From Nocardia cyriacigeorgica GUH-2 (GTDB lineage Bacteria > Actinomycetota > Actinomycetes > Mycobacteriales > Mycobacteriaceae), in NCBI RefSeq assembly GCF_000284035.1, contig NC_016887.1:2976001-3040000 (forward strand): a stretch of DNA of 64,000 nt, read 5' to 3'. Below the pieces are notes generated by a model that saw nothing but the letters and a program-made list of their open reading frames with translations, was not told where the DNA came from and ran no database searches. Of this stretch, positions 1 to 8,041 are shown piece by piece; the first letter of the stretch is position 1, and every line of letters starts with the position of its first letter. The position numbers and the translations under genes are program-made.

Positions 1-261
1 CACATCCAGGCCGCAGGTCGCTTCAGCCTGGTCGCCCAGCGACTCGAACCGACCGTGCGGTACGTGAGTGTGGAAGGTCCGGTCACCCGGATCGAGCCGA
101 TGAGCGAGGCGCAGAGCCGGGAGATGGCCGCGCGGTTCCTGCCCGCCGCGAGCGTGGAGGGCTATCTGCGCGCGGCCGAGCAGTTCGGGGAGCAGGTCGT
201 GGTGTTCATGCGCCCCGAACACTGGCTGTCGGCCGATCTGGGCAGTCCCGGGCAGCCGTAG
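1..261 (+). CDS. C-terminal part of a PPOX/F420-type pyridoxamine 5'-phosphate oxidase-like protein (partial)
   Basis: The frame is open from the first base of the window to a TAG at 259-261, so only the last 86 residues are present. The tail, with VEGPVTRIEPM, a helix of the type EAQSREMAARFLP and the ending RPEHWLSADLG, resembles actinobacterial PPOX-class split-barrel proteins that bind F420 or flavin. An internal GTG at 55 could be read as a start, but coding continues smoothly upstream of it, which argues for a truncated longer gene. The substrate cannot be told. The gene converges on the CBS protein, with 3 bp between the stops. Confidence 0.55.
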   Translation, partial: HIQAAGRFSLVAQRLEPTVRYVSVEGPVTRIEPMSEAQSREMAARFLPAASVEGYLRAAEQFGEQVVVFMRPEHWLSADLGSPGQP

Positions 262-264
262 CGC

Positions 265-699
265 TCAGTAGAGGCCCTGCACGTAGCCGACCAGTTGTTC
301 GCGCTCGGTCGCGAGCTCGGAGATCGCGCTCTTGACCACGTCACCGATGCTCACGATGCCGATCAACCGGCCATCGCGCACCACCGGCAGATGCCGGATG
401 CGATGGTCGGTCATGGTGCGCCGCAAGCCGTCCACCAGATCGTCAGGGTCGCAGGTGCGGACGTCGGTGGTCATGATCTGCTCGACGGGGGCGTCGAGCA
501 GGTCGGCCCCGTGCTGATGCAGGCTGCGCACCACATCGCGTTCGGAGACGATGCCGGTGATGCCGACACCGTCGGAGGAGACGACCACCGCGCCGATATT
601 GTGCGCGGCGAGCGTCGCGAGCAGGGCACGAACCGTCGAGTCGGGCCGGACGGTCGCTACCTCGCTCCCTTTTCTGCGCAGGATTTCCGCGATTCGCAT
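265..699 (-). CDS. CBS-domain pair protein
   Basis: 144 residues that are almost entirely a tandem CBS pair: the first at about 8-62 (ending GIVSERDVVRSL), the second at about 73-128 (LPVVRDGRLIGIVSIGDVV). Such stand-alone pairs bind adenine nucleotides and act as sensor modules; actinobacterial examples include hypoxic-response-type proteins. No other domain, signal peptide or membrane segment is visible. Length is normal for the family. It is the only gene in its direction before the divergent spacer to the PucR-type gene, so there is no operon clue to a partner. Confidence 0.85.
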   Translation of the reverse strand: MRIAEILRRKGSEVATVRPDSTVRALLATLAAHNIGAVVVSSDGVGITGIVSERDVVRSLHQHGADLLDAPVEQIMTTDVRTCDPDDLVDGLRRTMTDHRIRHLPVVRDGRLIGIVSIGDVVKSAISELATEREQLVGYVQGLY

Positions 700-778
700 G
701 GTTCACCATCCAAAGGGGACACTCCGCCTCTCAGGATCCCCCCTCGACCACCGCGTGACCAGCACGAATCGGCATCAC

Positions 779-2035
779 CTACGGGCGCGCACCCGGGCTG
801 CGGTCCAGCTCGCGCGCCAGCAGCGCGATCGAGGCCTGGGAAATCCCCGCCGAGGTGGCCAGATCGATGGTGGTGAGCTGAGCGATGCGGCGCAGCCGGT
901 AATCGACGGTGTTCGGGTGCACATACAGCTGCCGGGCGGTGAGCTGGCGGTTCATATCGTTGCGCAGATAGGCGCGCATGGTGGCGAACAGTTCGGGGTG
1001 ATCGTCGAGCGGTTCCAGGATGGTCGCGATCCGCCGGGTGGCGGGCCCACCCCGGGTGAGCTGGTATTCCACCGCGAGATCGGTCATCTGATAGAGGCCC
1101 GGCGGCCGCTCGCCGGCCCGGACCAGGCCGAGTAGCTCATGGGCTTGATCGGCGGCCTCGGGGACCTCGCCGGTGGTAGCGGTGACCATCGCGGCGGTGA
1201 CCGGTACCTCCGCGGCAGCAGAGAGCCGCACCAGCACGTCGTCGGTCAGTTCGGCGTCGCCGTCGAGGGGGATGAGCAGTGTGCCGCCCTGCGGGCTGAG
1301 CAATGCCAGCGCCGTCGATTCGAAGATCACGGCCAGCTCCGACTGCACCCGGCGCAGTTTGCGCCGGGCCGCCACCCGGGTGTCCACGCGCAGATTGCGT
1401 TCGTCGGGATGCGGCGGAATGAATAGCGCCACCACCTGATAGCGCTCGGCGACCGGAATACCCGATTGGAGGGCGAGCGCGGCGTGCGAACGCCCGCTCA
1501 GCAAGGCCGAGGCCAGGGTCTGGCTGGCGGTCTGGTGTTCCCGGGCGACTAGCTGCTGTTCCTGGACATAAGCGTCGGCGACCGCGGCGGAGATGGCTTC
1601 GAGCAGTTCCAGGATCAGGTCGGTGGCGGCGAGGACCTCCTCGACGTCGGTGGCCGCGGCCCGCGCGGTGACGAGCCCGAAGGCGATCCGCACGCCCTCG
1701 TGATAGGCCCGCAGAATGGTGCCGAGCGGCACGCCCTCCCTGGCCCATTGCGCGGCGGCGGACCGCACTTCGGTGAACGCGTCGTCGTCGGGAACGGTGC
1801 GCCGGTCCAACATTTCGGCCGCGAGGGCGAGGCAGTAGCGGGTCACCTCGGTGACGTCGCCACGCATCTGTTCGCCGGGCAGGGTGCGGCACGGTGCGAC
1901 ACAGGTGGCGAAGTAGTCGACCATCCGCGAGGCCACTCGGTCGGTGTTCTGTAGGGGCACCGATGCCGGCTGTCCACCGATCTCGAGCACGGTGTCGTTG
2001 TCGCCGACCGAGAGGTCGAGCGCGGAAAAGCTCAT
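779..2035 (-). CDS. PucR-family transcriptional regulator
   Basis: 418 residues. The N-terminal half is the RsbRD/PucR-like helical sensor (WAREGVPLGTILRAYHEGVR), the middle a degenerate GGDEF-like domain (YQVVALFIPPHPDE), and the C-terminus the PucR-type helix-turn-helix (LYVHPNTVDYRLRRIAQL, about 370-387). The open frame runs upstream to 2362, but homologous sequence begins at MSFSALDL, so ATG 2035 was chosen. Such proteins are usually single-component regulators of catabolic genes. A shorter paralogue without the HTH lies at 15432-16418. The target is not evident. Confidence 0.85.
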   Translation of the reverse strand: MSFSALDLSVGDNDTVLEIGGQPASVPLQNTDRVASRMVDYFATCVAPCRTLPGEQMRGDVTEVTRYCLALAAEMLDRRTVPDDDAFTEVRSAAAQWAREGVPLGTILRAYHEGVRIAFGLVTARAAATDVEEVLAATDLILELLEAISAAVADAYVQEQQLVAREHQTASQTLASALLSGRSHAALALQSGIPVAERYQVVALFIPPHPDERNLRVDTRVAARRKLRRVQSELAVIFESTALALLSPQGGTLLIPLDGDAELTDDVLVRLSAAAEVPVTAAMVTATTGEVPEAADQAHELLGLVRAGERPPGLYQMTDLAVEYQLTRGGPATRRIATILEPLDDHPELFATMRAYLRNDMNRQLTARQLYVHPNTVDYRLRRIAQLTTIDLATSAGISQASIALLARELDRSPGARP

Positions 2036-2183
2036 GTAGTTGCTCCGTTGCCACCTCGGATGTCGACCGACAACATCCGATTCGTTCGCCTCACTATACG
2101 AGCGGGCGGGCAACGTGAAAGGGGTTCGTCTCAGATCGGCCGAACCGCTGACGCGGCATCCGTTTTCGCCGCCGCGTAGCCGT

Positions 2184-2441
2184 TCACTCGTCGTCGAGGC
2201 CCGCCGACAGATACGCGGCGGCGGCAAGCCATTGCCGGCAGCGCGGCCCGTGCACCTCGTGTACGCGCAGGATTTCGCGGGCCTGCCGGTAGGTGAGACC
2301 TGGTGGTTCGGAACCACAGTCGGTGGTGGGGGTTTCCGGTGCCGGGTAATGGCGCAAGGCATCGGGAAGGTGCCGCAGGGTCTCGACGCCGGCGGAGCCG
2401 GTGATCGCGACTCGGCGGGGAGTTCGGAATGGCTGGCTCAT
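2184..2441 (-). CDS. Small hypothetical protein of the operator-linked Scr1/DUF397 locus
   Basis: 85 residues, no recognised domain. It opens MSQPFRTPRRVAITGS and ends with a helical stretch (YRQAREILRVHEVHG). The start at 2441 is favoured by a GAGGGGCGG ribosome site about 9 nt upstream; an upstream in-frame start at 2459 is less likely. Its promoter carries the first copy of the CAAATG-N6-CATTTG palindrome (2553-2570), which also precedes the DUF397 gene and the unknown gene at 4526-4831. I infer membership of the same regulon. The function is unknown; no toxin or antitoxin motif was recognised. Confidence 0.6.
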   Translation of the reverse strand: MSQPFRTPRRVAITGSAGVETLRHLPDALRHYPAPETPTTDCGSEPPGLTYRQAREILRVHEVHGPRCRQWLAAAAYLSAGLDDE

Positions 2442-2531
2442 TACGACCGCCCCTCGCATCAGAACGTGGGGGGAGGTGTGAATGGCGACGTCGGCGTGAA
2501 CTCCGGCGTACCTCCCCGACTCTCATGATCG

Positions 2532-2570
2532 AGTTTAGGTGTCTGTCGCTTGCAAATGCAAGTACATTTG
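2532..2570 (-). promoter_or_regulatory. Promoter with palindromic operator, copy 1
   Basis: Read on the minus strand there is TTGCAT (2561-2556), an 18-nt spacer and TAAACT (2537-2532). The -35 box lies inside a perfect inverted repeat CAAATG-N6-CATTTG at 2553-2570. The same box spacing and the same palindrome design recur at 4934-4972. A protein bound here would block the -35 box, so repression is the simplest reading. Confidence 0.6.
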
Positions 2571-3126
2571 TAGCTTACATTGAAGAGAACACTTCGCCGC
2601 CGGCGAGCCGGACGGCCGGTGATCGATGCTGTGTCCCAGGCGGATTCCCGATCGCCCGAATGCGACGCGAAACCTAGTCATACACGGGGAGTAGCCCGTC
2701 GTCACCGATCTGTGCGTACGTCGTCGTTTCGTGATGGAGATGAGGCCGCGCGGCGATCCATGGGGCCGGATTTGCCCGGATGAGCGCTCTGGATGCCCTG
2801 GTCGGCGCGATCACGAACTGCGATCATCGGCTCCAGGTGGGCGTTTCGGTCGGATGACCATTTCGCCCGGGGTCGCCGGGCTTCCATGTGGCCGCGGCGG
2901 CGGTGAGTTCTCCTTCGCCGGTTTACCTCCGGAATACCGCTGTATCGCTATTTCATTGCGGCAGTGAGCAATTCGTCCCGTCGGAACGGCGAAAGCGAGA
3001 CACTGGCCGGATGCGGCTTCGCCGCCGCCGCAGTGGGCGCCGGGGCCGATTGCGCCGAAGTCGCGGAAGGGTAGGAATCTGCGGGCGCGCGCGGGCGCGC
3101 GCCATGCTATGGTCCAGATGAGGGTG
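2571..3126. other. Intergenic stretch without a convincing gene
   Basis: About 550 bp between operator copies 1 and 2. Short open frames are present on both strands, but none has a family match or a good ribosome site. Near 3082-3103 lies a GC-only stretch with a direct repeat of GGGCGCGCGC, followed by CATGCTATGG. No function is assigned. Confidence 0.5.
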
Positions 3127-3178
3127 CAAATGCAAGAACATTTGCGTGTGCATCTGCAAACACTGCGTCGAGTAAACG
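3127..3178 (+). promoter_or_regulatory. Promoter with palindromic operator, copy 2
   Basis: Perfect inverted repeat GCAAATG-N6-CATTTGC at 3126-3145, then an extra half-site (GCATCTGC, 3150-3157). A promoter-like pair GTGCAT (3148-3153), 19-nt spacer and TAAACG (3173-3178) leads to the DUF397 gene at 3201. The palindrome thus sits just upstream of this -35 box, unlike copies 1 and 3, where it overlaps the box. Confidence 0.5.
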
Positions 3179-3200
3179 TCGTAACCGAGGAGTGGGTCCA

Positions 3201-3422
3201 ATGGCGGAGTCAGTCACCAATCACGTCGCCGGAGCATGGCGCAAGAGCACTTTCAGCAATCCGAGCGGTAACTGCGTGGAGCTGGCGGAGGCGACCAACA
3301 ACCTGGTCGCCGTGCGGAATTCGCGCGAGCCCGACAGCGGCATCCTGTTCTACACCCGGCCCGAGATCGATGCCTTCATTCGCGGCGCGAAGGCCGGAGA
3401 GTTCGACGATCTGGCTAGCTGA
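3201..3422 (+). CDS. DUF397 domain protein
   Basis: 73 residues matching the DUF397 family: W-R-K-S-T-F-S near the start (GAWRKSTFSNPSGNCVELA), then a VAVRNSREPDSG segment and a terminal helix (IDAFIRGAKAGEFD). Start ATG 3201 is set by GAGGAG at 3187-3192, 8 nt away. DUF397 proteins are usually encoded beside Scr1/WhiJ-type HTH regulators and are thought to act with them, in an antitoxin-like or effector role. Here DUF397 comes first and the regulator follows 86 bp later. Its promoter carries the locus palindrome. Confidence 0.9.
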   Translation: MAESVTNHVAGAWRKSTFSNPSGNCVELAEATNNLVAVRNSREPDSGILFYTRPEIDAFIRGAKAGEFDDLAS

Positions 3423-3508
3423 GCGGTAGCATGGGCCGTCGGTGCGGTGTGTTCACGGTCTCAGTTGTGACACACTGTGGGTAAATCCCGAGTATCGGAG
3501 ACGACTCC

Positions 3509-4399
3509 ATGATCGCAGAGCCCGATGACGATGGTCGTGTGCAATCCGTTGTCGCGGAACGTGGTCCGACAGTGCTACGGATCGCGCTCGGTGGCCAGCT
3601 ACGCAAGCTGCGGGAGGGGAAGGGCATCACCCGCGAGGCGGCGGGCGACGCCATCCGCGGCTCACACGCCAAGATCAGCCGGCTCGAACTCGGGCGCACC
3701 GGCTTCAAGGAACGGGATATCCGGGATCTGCTGACCCTCTACGGCGTCCACGATCCCGACGAGCGCGAGTCCTTCCTGGAACTCGCGCGCAAAGCGAACG
3801 AACCAGGATGGTGGCACCGCTACAGCGATCTGCTGCCGTCCTGGTTCGGCACGTATCTGGGCCTGGAACAGGCCGCCACCAAGATCCGCACCTATGAGGC
3901 GCATCTGGTGCCCGGCCTGTTGCAGACCCCGGAATACGCCCGCGCGGTGGTCACCCTCGGCTACGAAGACGCCGATACCGATCGCCGCGTCGCGGTGCGT
4001 CAGCGCAGGCAGGAGATCCTGCACCGGTCCGATCCGCCGTTCGTGTGGGCGGTGATCGACGAGGCCGCACTGCATCGTCCGGTCGGCGGGCCCGAGGTCC
4101 ATCGCGCCCAGATGCGCCACCTCATCGAACTGGCCCAGCTGCCCAACGTCACCATTCAGGTGGTGCCGTACTCGGCGGGTGAGCACGCCGCGGCGGGAAG
4201 CTCGTTCAGCATCCTGCGTTTCGCCGAGGCGGAGCTGCCCGACATCGTCTACCTCGAACACCTGACCAGCGCCCTGTACCTGGACCGGCGCGAGGATCTG
4301 GCGCTGTACCTGTCGGTCATGGACCGGCTCAGTGTGCAGGCGGCCCGTCCGGAACGCTCGATGGAGATCATCAGCGACTACGCGAAGGGCCTGGGATAG
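3509..4399 (+). CDS. Scr1/WhiJ-type helix-turn-helix regulator (XRE-like HTH plus DUF5753)
   Basis: 296 residues. The N-terminal XRE-like HTH spans about 27-85 (LRKLREGKGITREAAGDAIR, then SHAKISRLELGR). The rest is the DUF5753 ligand/partner domain with the family signatures WWHRYSDLLPSWFGTYLGLE, LVPGLLQTPEYARA and LPDIVYLEHLTSALYLDRRED. Length is typical. It lies downstream of DUF397 and is the best candidate to bind the three palindromes at 2553, 3127 and 4955 (inference). The paralogue at 12223-13173 shares the layout but has no DUF397 or palindrome beside it. Confidence 0.9.
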   Translation: MIAEPDDDGRVQSVVAERGPTVLRIALGGQLRKLREGKGITREAAGDAIRGSHAKISRLELGRTGFKERDIRDLLTLYGVHDPDERESFLELARKANEPGWWHRYSDLLPSWFGTYLGLEQAATKIRTYEAHLVPGLLQTPEYARAVVTLGYEDADTDRRVAVRQRRQEILHRSDPPFVWAVIDEAALHRPVGGPEVHRAQMRHLIELAQLPNVTIQVVPYSAGEHAAAGSSFSILRFAEAELPDIVYLEHLTSALYLDRREDLALYLSVMDRLSVQAARPERSMEIISDYAKGLG

Positions 4400-4417
4400 C
4401 GGCCGCGAAAAAACCTC

Positions 4418-4452
4418 GGCCGTGATCACTTGCCGGGCAAGTGATCACGGCC
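4418..4452. terminator. Bidirectional terminator
   Basis: Perfect inverted repeat of 17 bp (GGCCGTGATCACTTGCC and its complement) between convergent genes. On the minus strand the stem is followed by GAGGTTTTTTC, a good U-tract for ending the 4526-4831 transcript; on the plus strand it is followed by TTCG only. Confidence 0.85.
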
Positions 4453-4525
4453 TTCGTATGTTGGACGCGGTCGCACCGGCCGCCGGCGGGCAGGTGGCAT
4501 CGCGAGCCGTGCCGAGCGGGCGCGG

Positions 4526-4831
4526 CTACTCCTTGATGAAACTGGAGGCGACGCGCCAGAACGTCGCGCTCTGCAACGAGGTGAAATCCCAGTCGTCGGC
4601 CAAGGCGTGCACGTGGGTCACGATCTGGTCGATATCGAAATCGTAACGAGTTGCCGCACCGGTGGATTCGATCGCGTCGATGACGAACTCGACGGCGCTC
4701 TCCCGGGTGGGGGCCTGGATTCGATGGCCACCGCGGGCCGAGATCGTATTCATATCAATACCGTTCGCCGACCGGGCAGCCGGTGCGGGATCGGCAATCG
4801 CGAACCGGCCGCTGGGTAGTGGTTGTTGCAT
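4526..4831 (-). CDS. Hypothetical protein of the Scr1/DUF397 regulon
   Basis: 101 residues, no recognised domain. The N-terminus is proline/alanine-rich and probably flexible, followed by a compact acidic part (ESAVEFVIDAIESTG, then HVHALADDWDFTSLQ). ATG 4831 has GAGGGG six to seven bases upstream, the same ribosome site seen at the 2184-2441 gene. Its promoter has operator copy 3 over the -35 box. It ends 74 bp from a terminator whose U-tract faces this gene. Role unknown; co-regulation with DUF397 and the Scr1-type regulator is inferred from the operators. Confidence 0.65.
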   Translation of the reverse strand: MQQPLPSGRFAIADPAPAARSANGIDMNTISARGGHRIQAPTRESAVEFVIDAIESTGAATRYDFDIDQIVTHVHALADDWDFTSLQSATFWRVASSFIKE

Positions 4832-4933
4832 GAACGCCCCTCACGTCAGGCGGCAGCGAACCGATGGTGATCTCAACCGCCGGCGCGCTCACGCGGCCTT
4901 CTTGGTTGTCCCCTGTAAAGCGTTGTAGGGCTG

Positions 4934-4972
4934 AGTCTAAGTTCATGTGCCTTTCAGATGCAAGCACATCTG
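4934..4972 (-). promoter_or_regulatory. Promoter with palindromic operator, copy 3
   Basis: Minus-strand TTGCAT (4963-4958), 18-nt spacer, TAGACT (4939-4934). The -35 box lies in a perfect inverted repeat CAGATG-N6-CATCTG at 4955-4972. Relative to copies 1 and 2 both arms changed together (A to G, T to C), which keeps the symmetry and supports a real dimer-binding site. Confidence 0.6.
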
Positions 4973-5017
4973 CACGATCTAATGTGCGCGCGCTCTTCGG
5001 TTTTGGTGGGCAAATCC

Positions 5018-5677
5018 TCAGCGTCGCAAGGCCGCGACCGCGTCCGCGACCGGGGTGGAGCCGCCGACCAGCTCGAGGGTGAGACCCGCGGTGTGGCCGG
5101 CGGGCAGCAGCGCCGCGAGCACCGCGGCGACGTCGGCCCTGGCAATATCGCCGCGCTCGATCCGCGGCGTGGCGAGCCTGACCCGTCCGGTAGCGCCGTT
5201 GTCGGTCAGCACGCCCGGCCGCAGGATGGTCCAGTCGAGATCGCGGGCGCGCAGATCGTCTTCGGCCTGGGTCTTGGCGTCGATATAGGCGGCCCAGACC
5301 TCGTCGCGGTCGGGTGCGGGCGGCAATCCGGCGCCCATGGTGGAGATTTGCAGGAACCGCCGCACACCGGCTGCTTCGGCGGCGTCGGCCAGCAGCACCG
5401 AACCGTCGCGATCGACGCTGTATTTGCGGGCGGCGGTGCTGCCGGGCCCGGCGCCCGCGGCGAATACCACGGCGTCCGAACCCTGGACGGTGGCGGTGAG
5501 ATCGGCGACGTCGGCGCGTTCGAGGTCGATGACGACCGGCTCGGCACCCACCGCGTAGACCTCGGGGGCGTGGCCGGGATTGCGGATCAGGGCCGCGACG
5601 CTGTGCCCGCGTCCGGTGAGCAATTCGGCCAGCAGGAGTGCGATCTTGCCGTGTCCGCCTGCCATGACGATGCGCAT
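5018..5677 (-). CDS. NAD(P)-binding atypical SDR (NmrA/YwnB-like)
   Basis: 219 residues with an N-terminal Rossmann fold (MRIVMAGGHGKIALLLAELL, about 1-20), a conserved STMGAG strand near 118-123 in place of a canonical YxxxK site, and the RPGVLTDNGATGRVRL segment of the NAD(P)H-binding atypical SDR group. Such proteins act as reductases/epimerases or redox-sensing regulators. The start ATG 5677 has GAAAGGA upstream and lies 16 bp after the lipoprotein gene, so the two probably share a transcript. Substrate not inferable. Confidence 0.85.
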   Translation of the reverse strand: MRIVMAGGHGKIALLLAELLTGRGHSVAALIRNPGHAPEVYAVGAEPVVIDLERADVADLTATVQGSDAVVFAAGAGPGSTAARKYSVDRDGSVLLADAAEAAGVRRFLQISTMGAGLPPAPDRDEVWAAYIDAKTQAEDDLRARDLDWTILRPGVLTDNGATGRVRLATPRIERGDIARADVAAVLAALLPAGHTAGLTLELVGGSTPVADAVAALRR

Positions 5678-5693
5678 GGTCGTGTCCTTTCGC

Positions 5694-6221
5694 TCACCGT
5701 TCCGGTCCACCGGGGTTGCAGCGGGCCTCGACGGTGGCCAGATAGCCGACGTCGGGCCGCCAGGGTTCCAGATTCCAGCTGGGCTTGTCCGGTGCGACGA
5801 TGCGCGCCCAATCCCAGTGGCAGATGAACTGATCGCGCATACCGGGGCTGCCGGCTTCCGGCGACCGGGCCAGGACCTCCTGCCAGGCGCGTTCCTCCGA
5901 GCCGGGGAAGGTGGTCTTACGCCCGGCGGGGGTGGGATGGACCAGCAGGCGGGGGCCGTCGATGTTCTCGGTCCACACGACGTTGTCGATCAGGGGTTGG
6001 CCGGCGTAGGGGTCGACCGTCGGCGCGGAGGCCAGCGGAGTTTCGGCGGGCGCGCCGAGCGGGGCCGCGGGCGTGGTGGTCGGCGGTGGGGTCGTGGTGG
6101 CGGGAGCCGTGGTGGTGGACGTCGGGCGGGCGACGGGGGCGTCGTCGGATCCGCAGCCGGTGAGCGCGAGTGCGGCCGGAATGAGCAGGGCGCAGACCGC
6201 CCCTGCGGTTGGTCGCCCCAT
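5694..6221 (-). CDS. DUF2599 domain lipoprotein
   Basis: 175 residues. A signal peptide with lipobox LTGC gives a lipid-modified cysteine near 23. A Thr/Pro-rich linker follows (about 33-65), then the DUF2599 region, recognisable by the C-terminal W-x-R-I-V-A pattern and YLATVEARCNPG. The mature protein is expected on the outer face of the membrane. It lies upstream of the NAD(P)-binding gene in a likely two-gene operon. The function of DUF2599 is unknown. Confidence 0.8.
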   Translation of the reverse strand: MGRPTAGAVCALLIPAALALTGCGSDDAPVARPTSTTTAPATTTPPPTTTPAAPLGAPAETPLASAPTVDPYAGQPLIDNVVWTENIDGPRLLVHPTPAGRKTTFPGSEERAWQEVLARSPEAGSPGMRDQFICHWDWARIVAPDKPSWNLEPWRPDVGYLATVEARCNPGGPER

Positions 6222-6377
6222 CTGCTGATCCTCCCGGTCTTCGCGCCGGCACCGTCTGCCGGTCCGATCGAGCTTAGTGGTTGTGGCGTGCGTTGGCCCG
6301 ATCGTGCAGCGTGGCCCGTGCGCGCCACTGATTGTGGTGTCTTGCCGACCACCGCCGCCGGTGGCGATAGTCGGTCG

Positions 6378-7505
6378 GTGAAGCGGACTCGGATCTCGAC
6401 GGTGACAGTGGGCGCCGTGGTCGCGGTGGCCGTTGTCCTGGCGAATCCGGTGGCCGCCTCGGCCGTGGAGGCACCGGGCACGGTCATCGACTCGGTGGCA
6501 CTGTCGGGACGTGTGCAGGTGCCCGCGGCGGCGTCATCGCACCGGTTGACCTACTGGTCGCGCGGTCCTCGCGCGCCGATGCAGAGCACGGCGGCGGTGT
6601 ATCTGCCGCCGGGCACGCCACCGGCAGGTGGGTGGCCGATCCTGGCCTACGCGCACGGCTCGGTCGGGATCGCCGATCACTGTGCCTTCACCGCGAACCC
6701 GCGCGACTACTACCTGGACACGCTGTATCCGCGCCTGCTCGAGGCCGGGTACGCGGTGGTGATCTCCGATTACGTCGGCCTCGGCACCCCGGGCACCCAT
6801 CCGTACCTGGACGGGCCATCGCAGGCGCGCAGCGTGATCGACGGCGTGCGAGCGGCGCGGTCGGCGATTCCCGAGCTGAGCGCGCAGTGGGCGGTGCTCG
6901 GCCAGTCCCAGGGCGGGCAGACCGCGTTGTTCACCGCACACATCGCCGCGGCCGACGCTCCCGAGCTCGATTTCCGCGGCGCCGCGGCGACCGGCGCGCC
7001 GTCGAATCTGGAGCTGGCGGTGCCCCTGGCCGGTCCGTGGATTCCGCGGTTGCCGTTGCGCCGCACCACCACCTATTTCGGGCTGCTGCTGGCCGGGTTG
7101 CGGGTCACCGCGCCGGAACTCGATATCGACAGCTATCTGACGCCGGTGGGGCGGGAGGTGCTGCGGATCGTGGAGTCCGACTGTGTTCCGGAGGCGGCCG
7201 CGCAGGTCGACGAGATCGCCATCGGCGCGATGCTGAACCGTCCACTCGACGATCCGGCGCTGTGGGCGGCGGCCGAGACGATGATGCGCATTCCGACTTC
7301 GGGCTATCCGGCGCCGCTGTTCGTCGCTCAGGGCCTCGCCGATCGGGAGGTGCCCGCGCCGTTGAGCGCGAAACTCATCGCCGAGCTGCGGGCGTCGGGG
7401 ACCGATATGCAGGTGGCGGTGTATCCGGGCGATCACCTCGAGGCCGCCGATCAAGCGCTGCCGGACGTGCTGGAATTCCTGCGCCGCATTTTCGGCCGGC
7501 AGTGA
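6378..7505 (+). CDS. Secreted lipase/esterase (secretory lipase family)
   Basis: 375 residues from GTG 6378; the frame is open far upstream, but the signal peptide (KRTRISTVTVGAVVAVAVVL to about residue 31) fixes this start. The alpha/beta-hydrolase core shows AYAHGSVGIADHC, the oxyanion/acid strand VVISDYVGLGTPGTHPYL and the nucleophile elbow GQSQGG. It ends with a likely catalytic His in YPGDHLEAAD. First of three secreted lipases within 4.6 kb; likely acts on extracellular acyl esters. Substrate preference is not evident. Confidence 0.85.
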   Translation: MKRTRISTVTVGAVVAVAVVLANPVAASAVEAPGTVIDSVALSGRVQVPAAASSHRLTYWSRGPRAPMQSTAAVYLPPGTPPAGGWPILAYAHGSVGIADHCAFTANPRDYYLDTLYPRLLEAGYAVVISDYVGLGTPGTHPYLDGPSQARSVIDGVRAARSAIPELSAQWAVLGQSQGGQTALFTAHIAAADAPELDFRGAAATGAPSNLELAVPLAGPWIPRLPLRRTTTYFGLLLAGLRVTAPELDIDSYLTPVGREVLRIVESDCVPEAAAQVDEIAIGAMLNRPLDDPALWAAAETMMRIPTSGYPAPLFVAQGLADREVPAPLSAKLIAELRASGTDMQVAVYPGDHLEAADQALPDVLEFLRRIFGRQ

Positions 7506-7520
7506 GCGGGCCGGGCGCGA

Positions 7521-7763
7521 TCAATGCCAGAGCGAACTGCACGGCAGGCGGCGCAGTCCGGGCCGGATCATGCCGTCGACGGTGACGGTGAGGCCGGCGT
7601 GGACGGCGGCCGAGGTGAATTCCCACGCCTCGGTCTTGGTGGCCGCGTATTCGAGGATCAGCGCGTCCTCGGGCGTCGGTCCGTCGAAGTAGACGGTGAC
7701 GCGCCGGGTCGGCATCTCCGTGGGGCGGGTGCGGTAGGCGAATGCGTGTGCTGTGCCGTCCAT
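7521..7763 (-). CDS. Small hypothetical protein
   Basis: 80 residues with no recognised domain. It is predicted to form a small alpha/beta fold (RRVTVYFDGPTPEDALILEY, then TSAAVHAGLTVTVDGM). ATG 7763 has GAAGGAG about 10 nt upstream, so translation is likely. It lies between two lipase genes on the opposite strand. No link to lipases can be shown. Confidence 0.6.
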   Translation of the reverse strand: MDGTAHAFAYRTRPTEMPTRRVTVYFDGPTPEDALILEYAATKTEAWEFTSAAVHAGLTVTVDGMIRPGLRRLPCSSLWH

Positions 7764-8041
7764 ATCACCGTCTCCTTCTCGGTGCCGGGTTCGGCACCGT
7801 TAGGTGTGACGGTAAGTCCTCACCATTACCGAGAACATGTTCCTACGTGCGCGCTGGACAATTCACAGCGGCACCCGTGGCAGTGTCGGAGATTCTCACC
7901 AGTGCGCACCCCCGCCACTCACAGGCCGGTCGGTGCACACTTGTGAATTGTCAAAAAGTCGGCCCGGTCCCGGGCCGGACGACGGTGCCGCAGCCGAGCA
8001 TGTTCACAAACAGATCGCGAATATCGGGAGGCTCGACGTCG

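Noticed and set aside
3082..3103. GGGCGCGCGC tandem as an operator
   Set aside because: Pure GC alternation is common by chance in this genome and does not match the locus palindrome.
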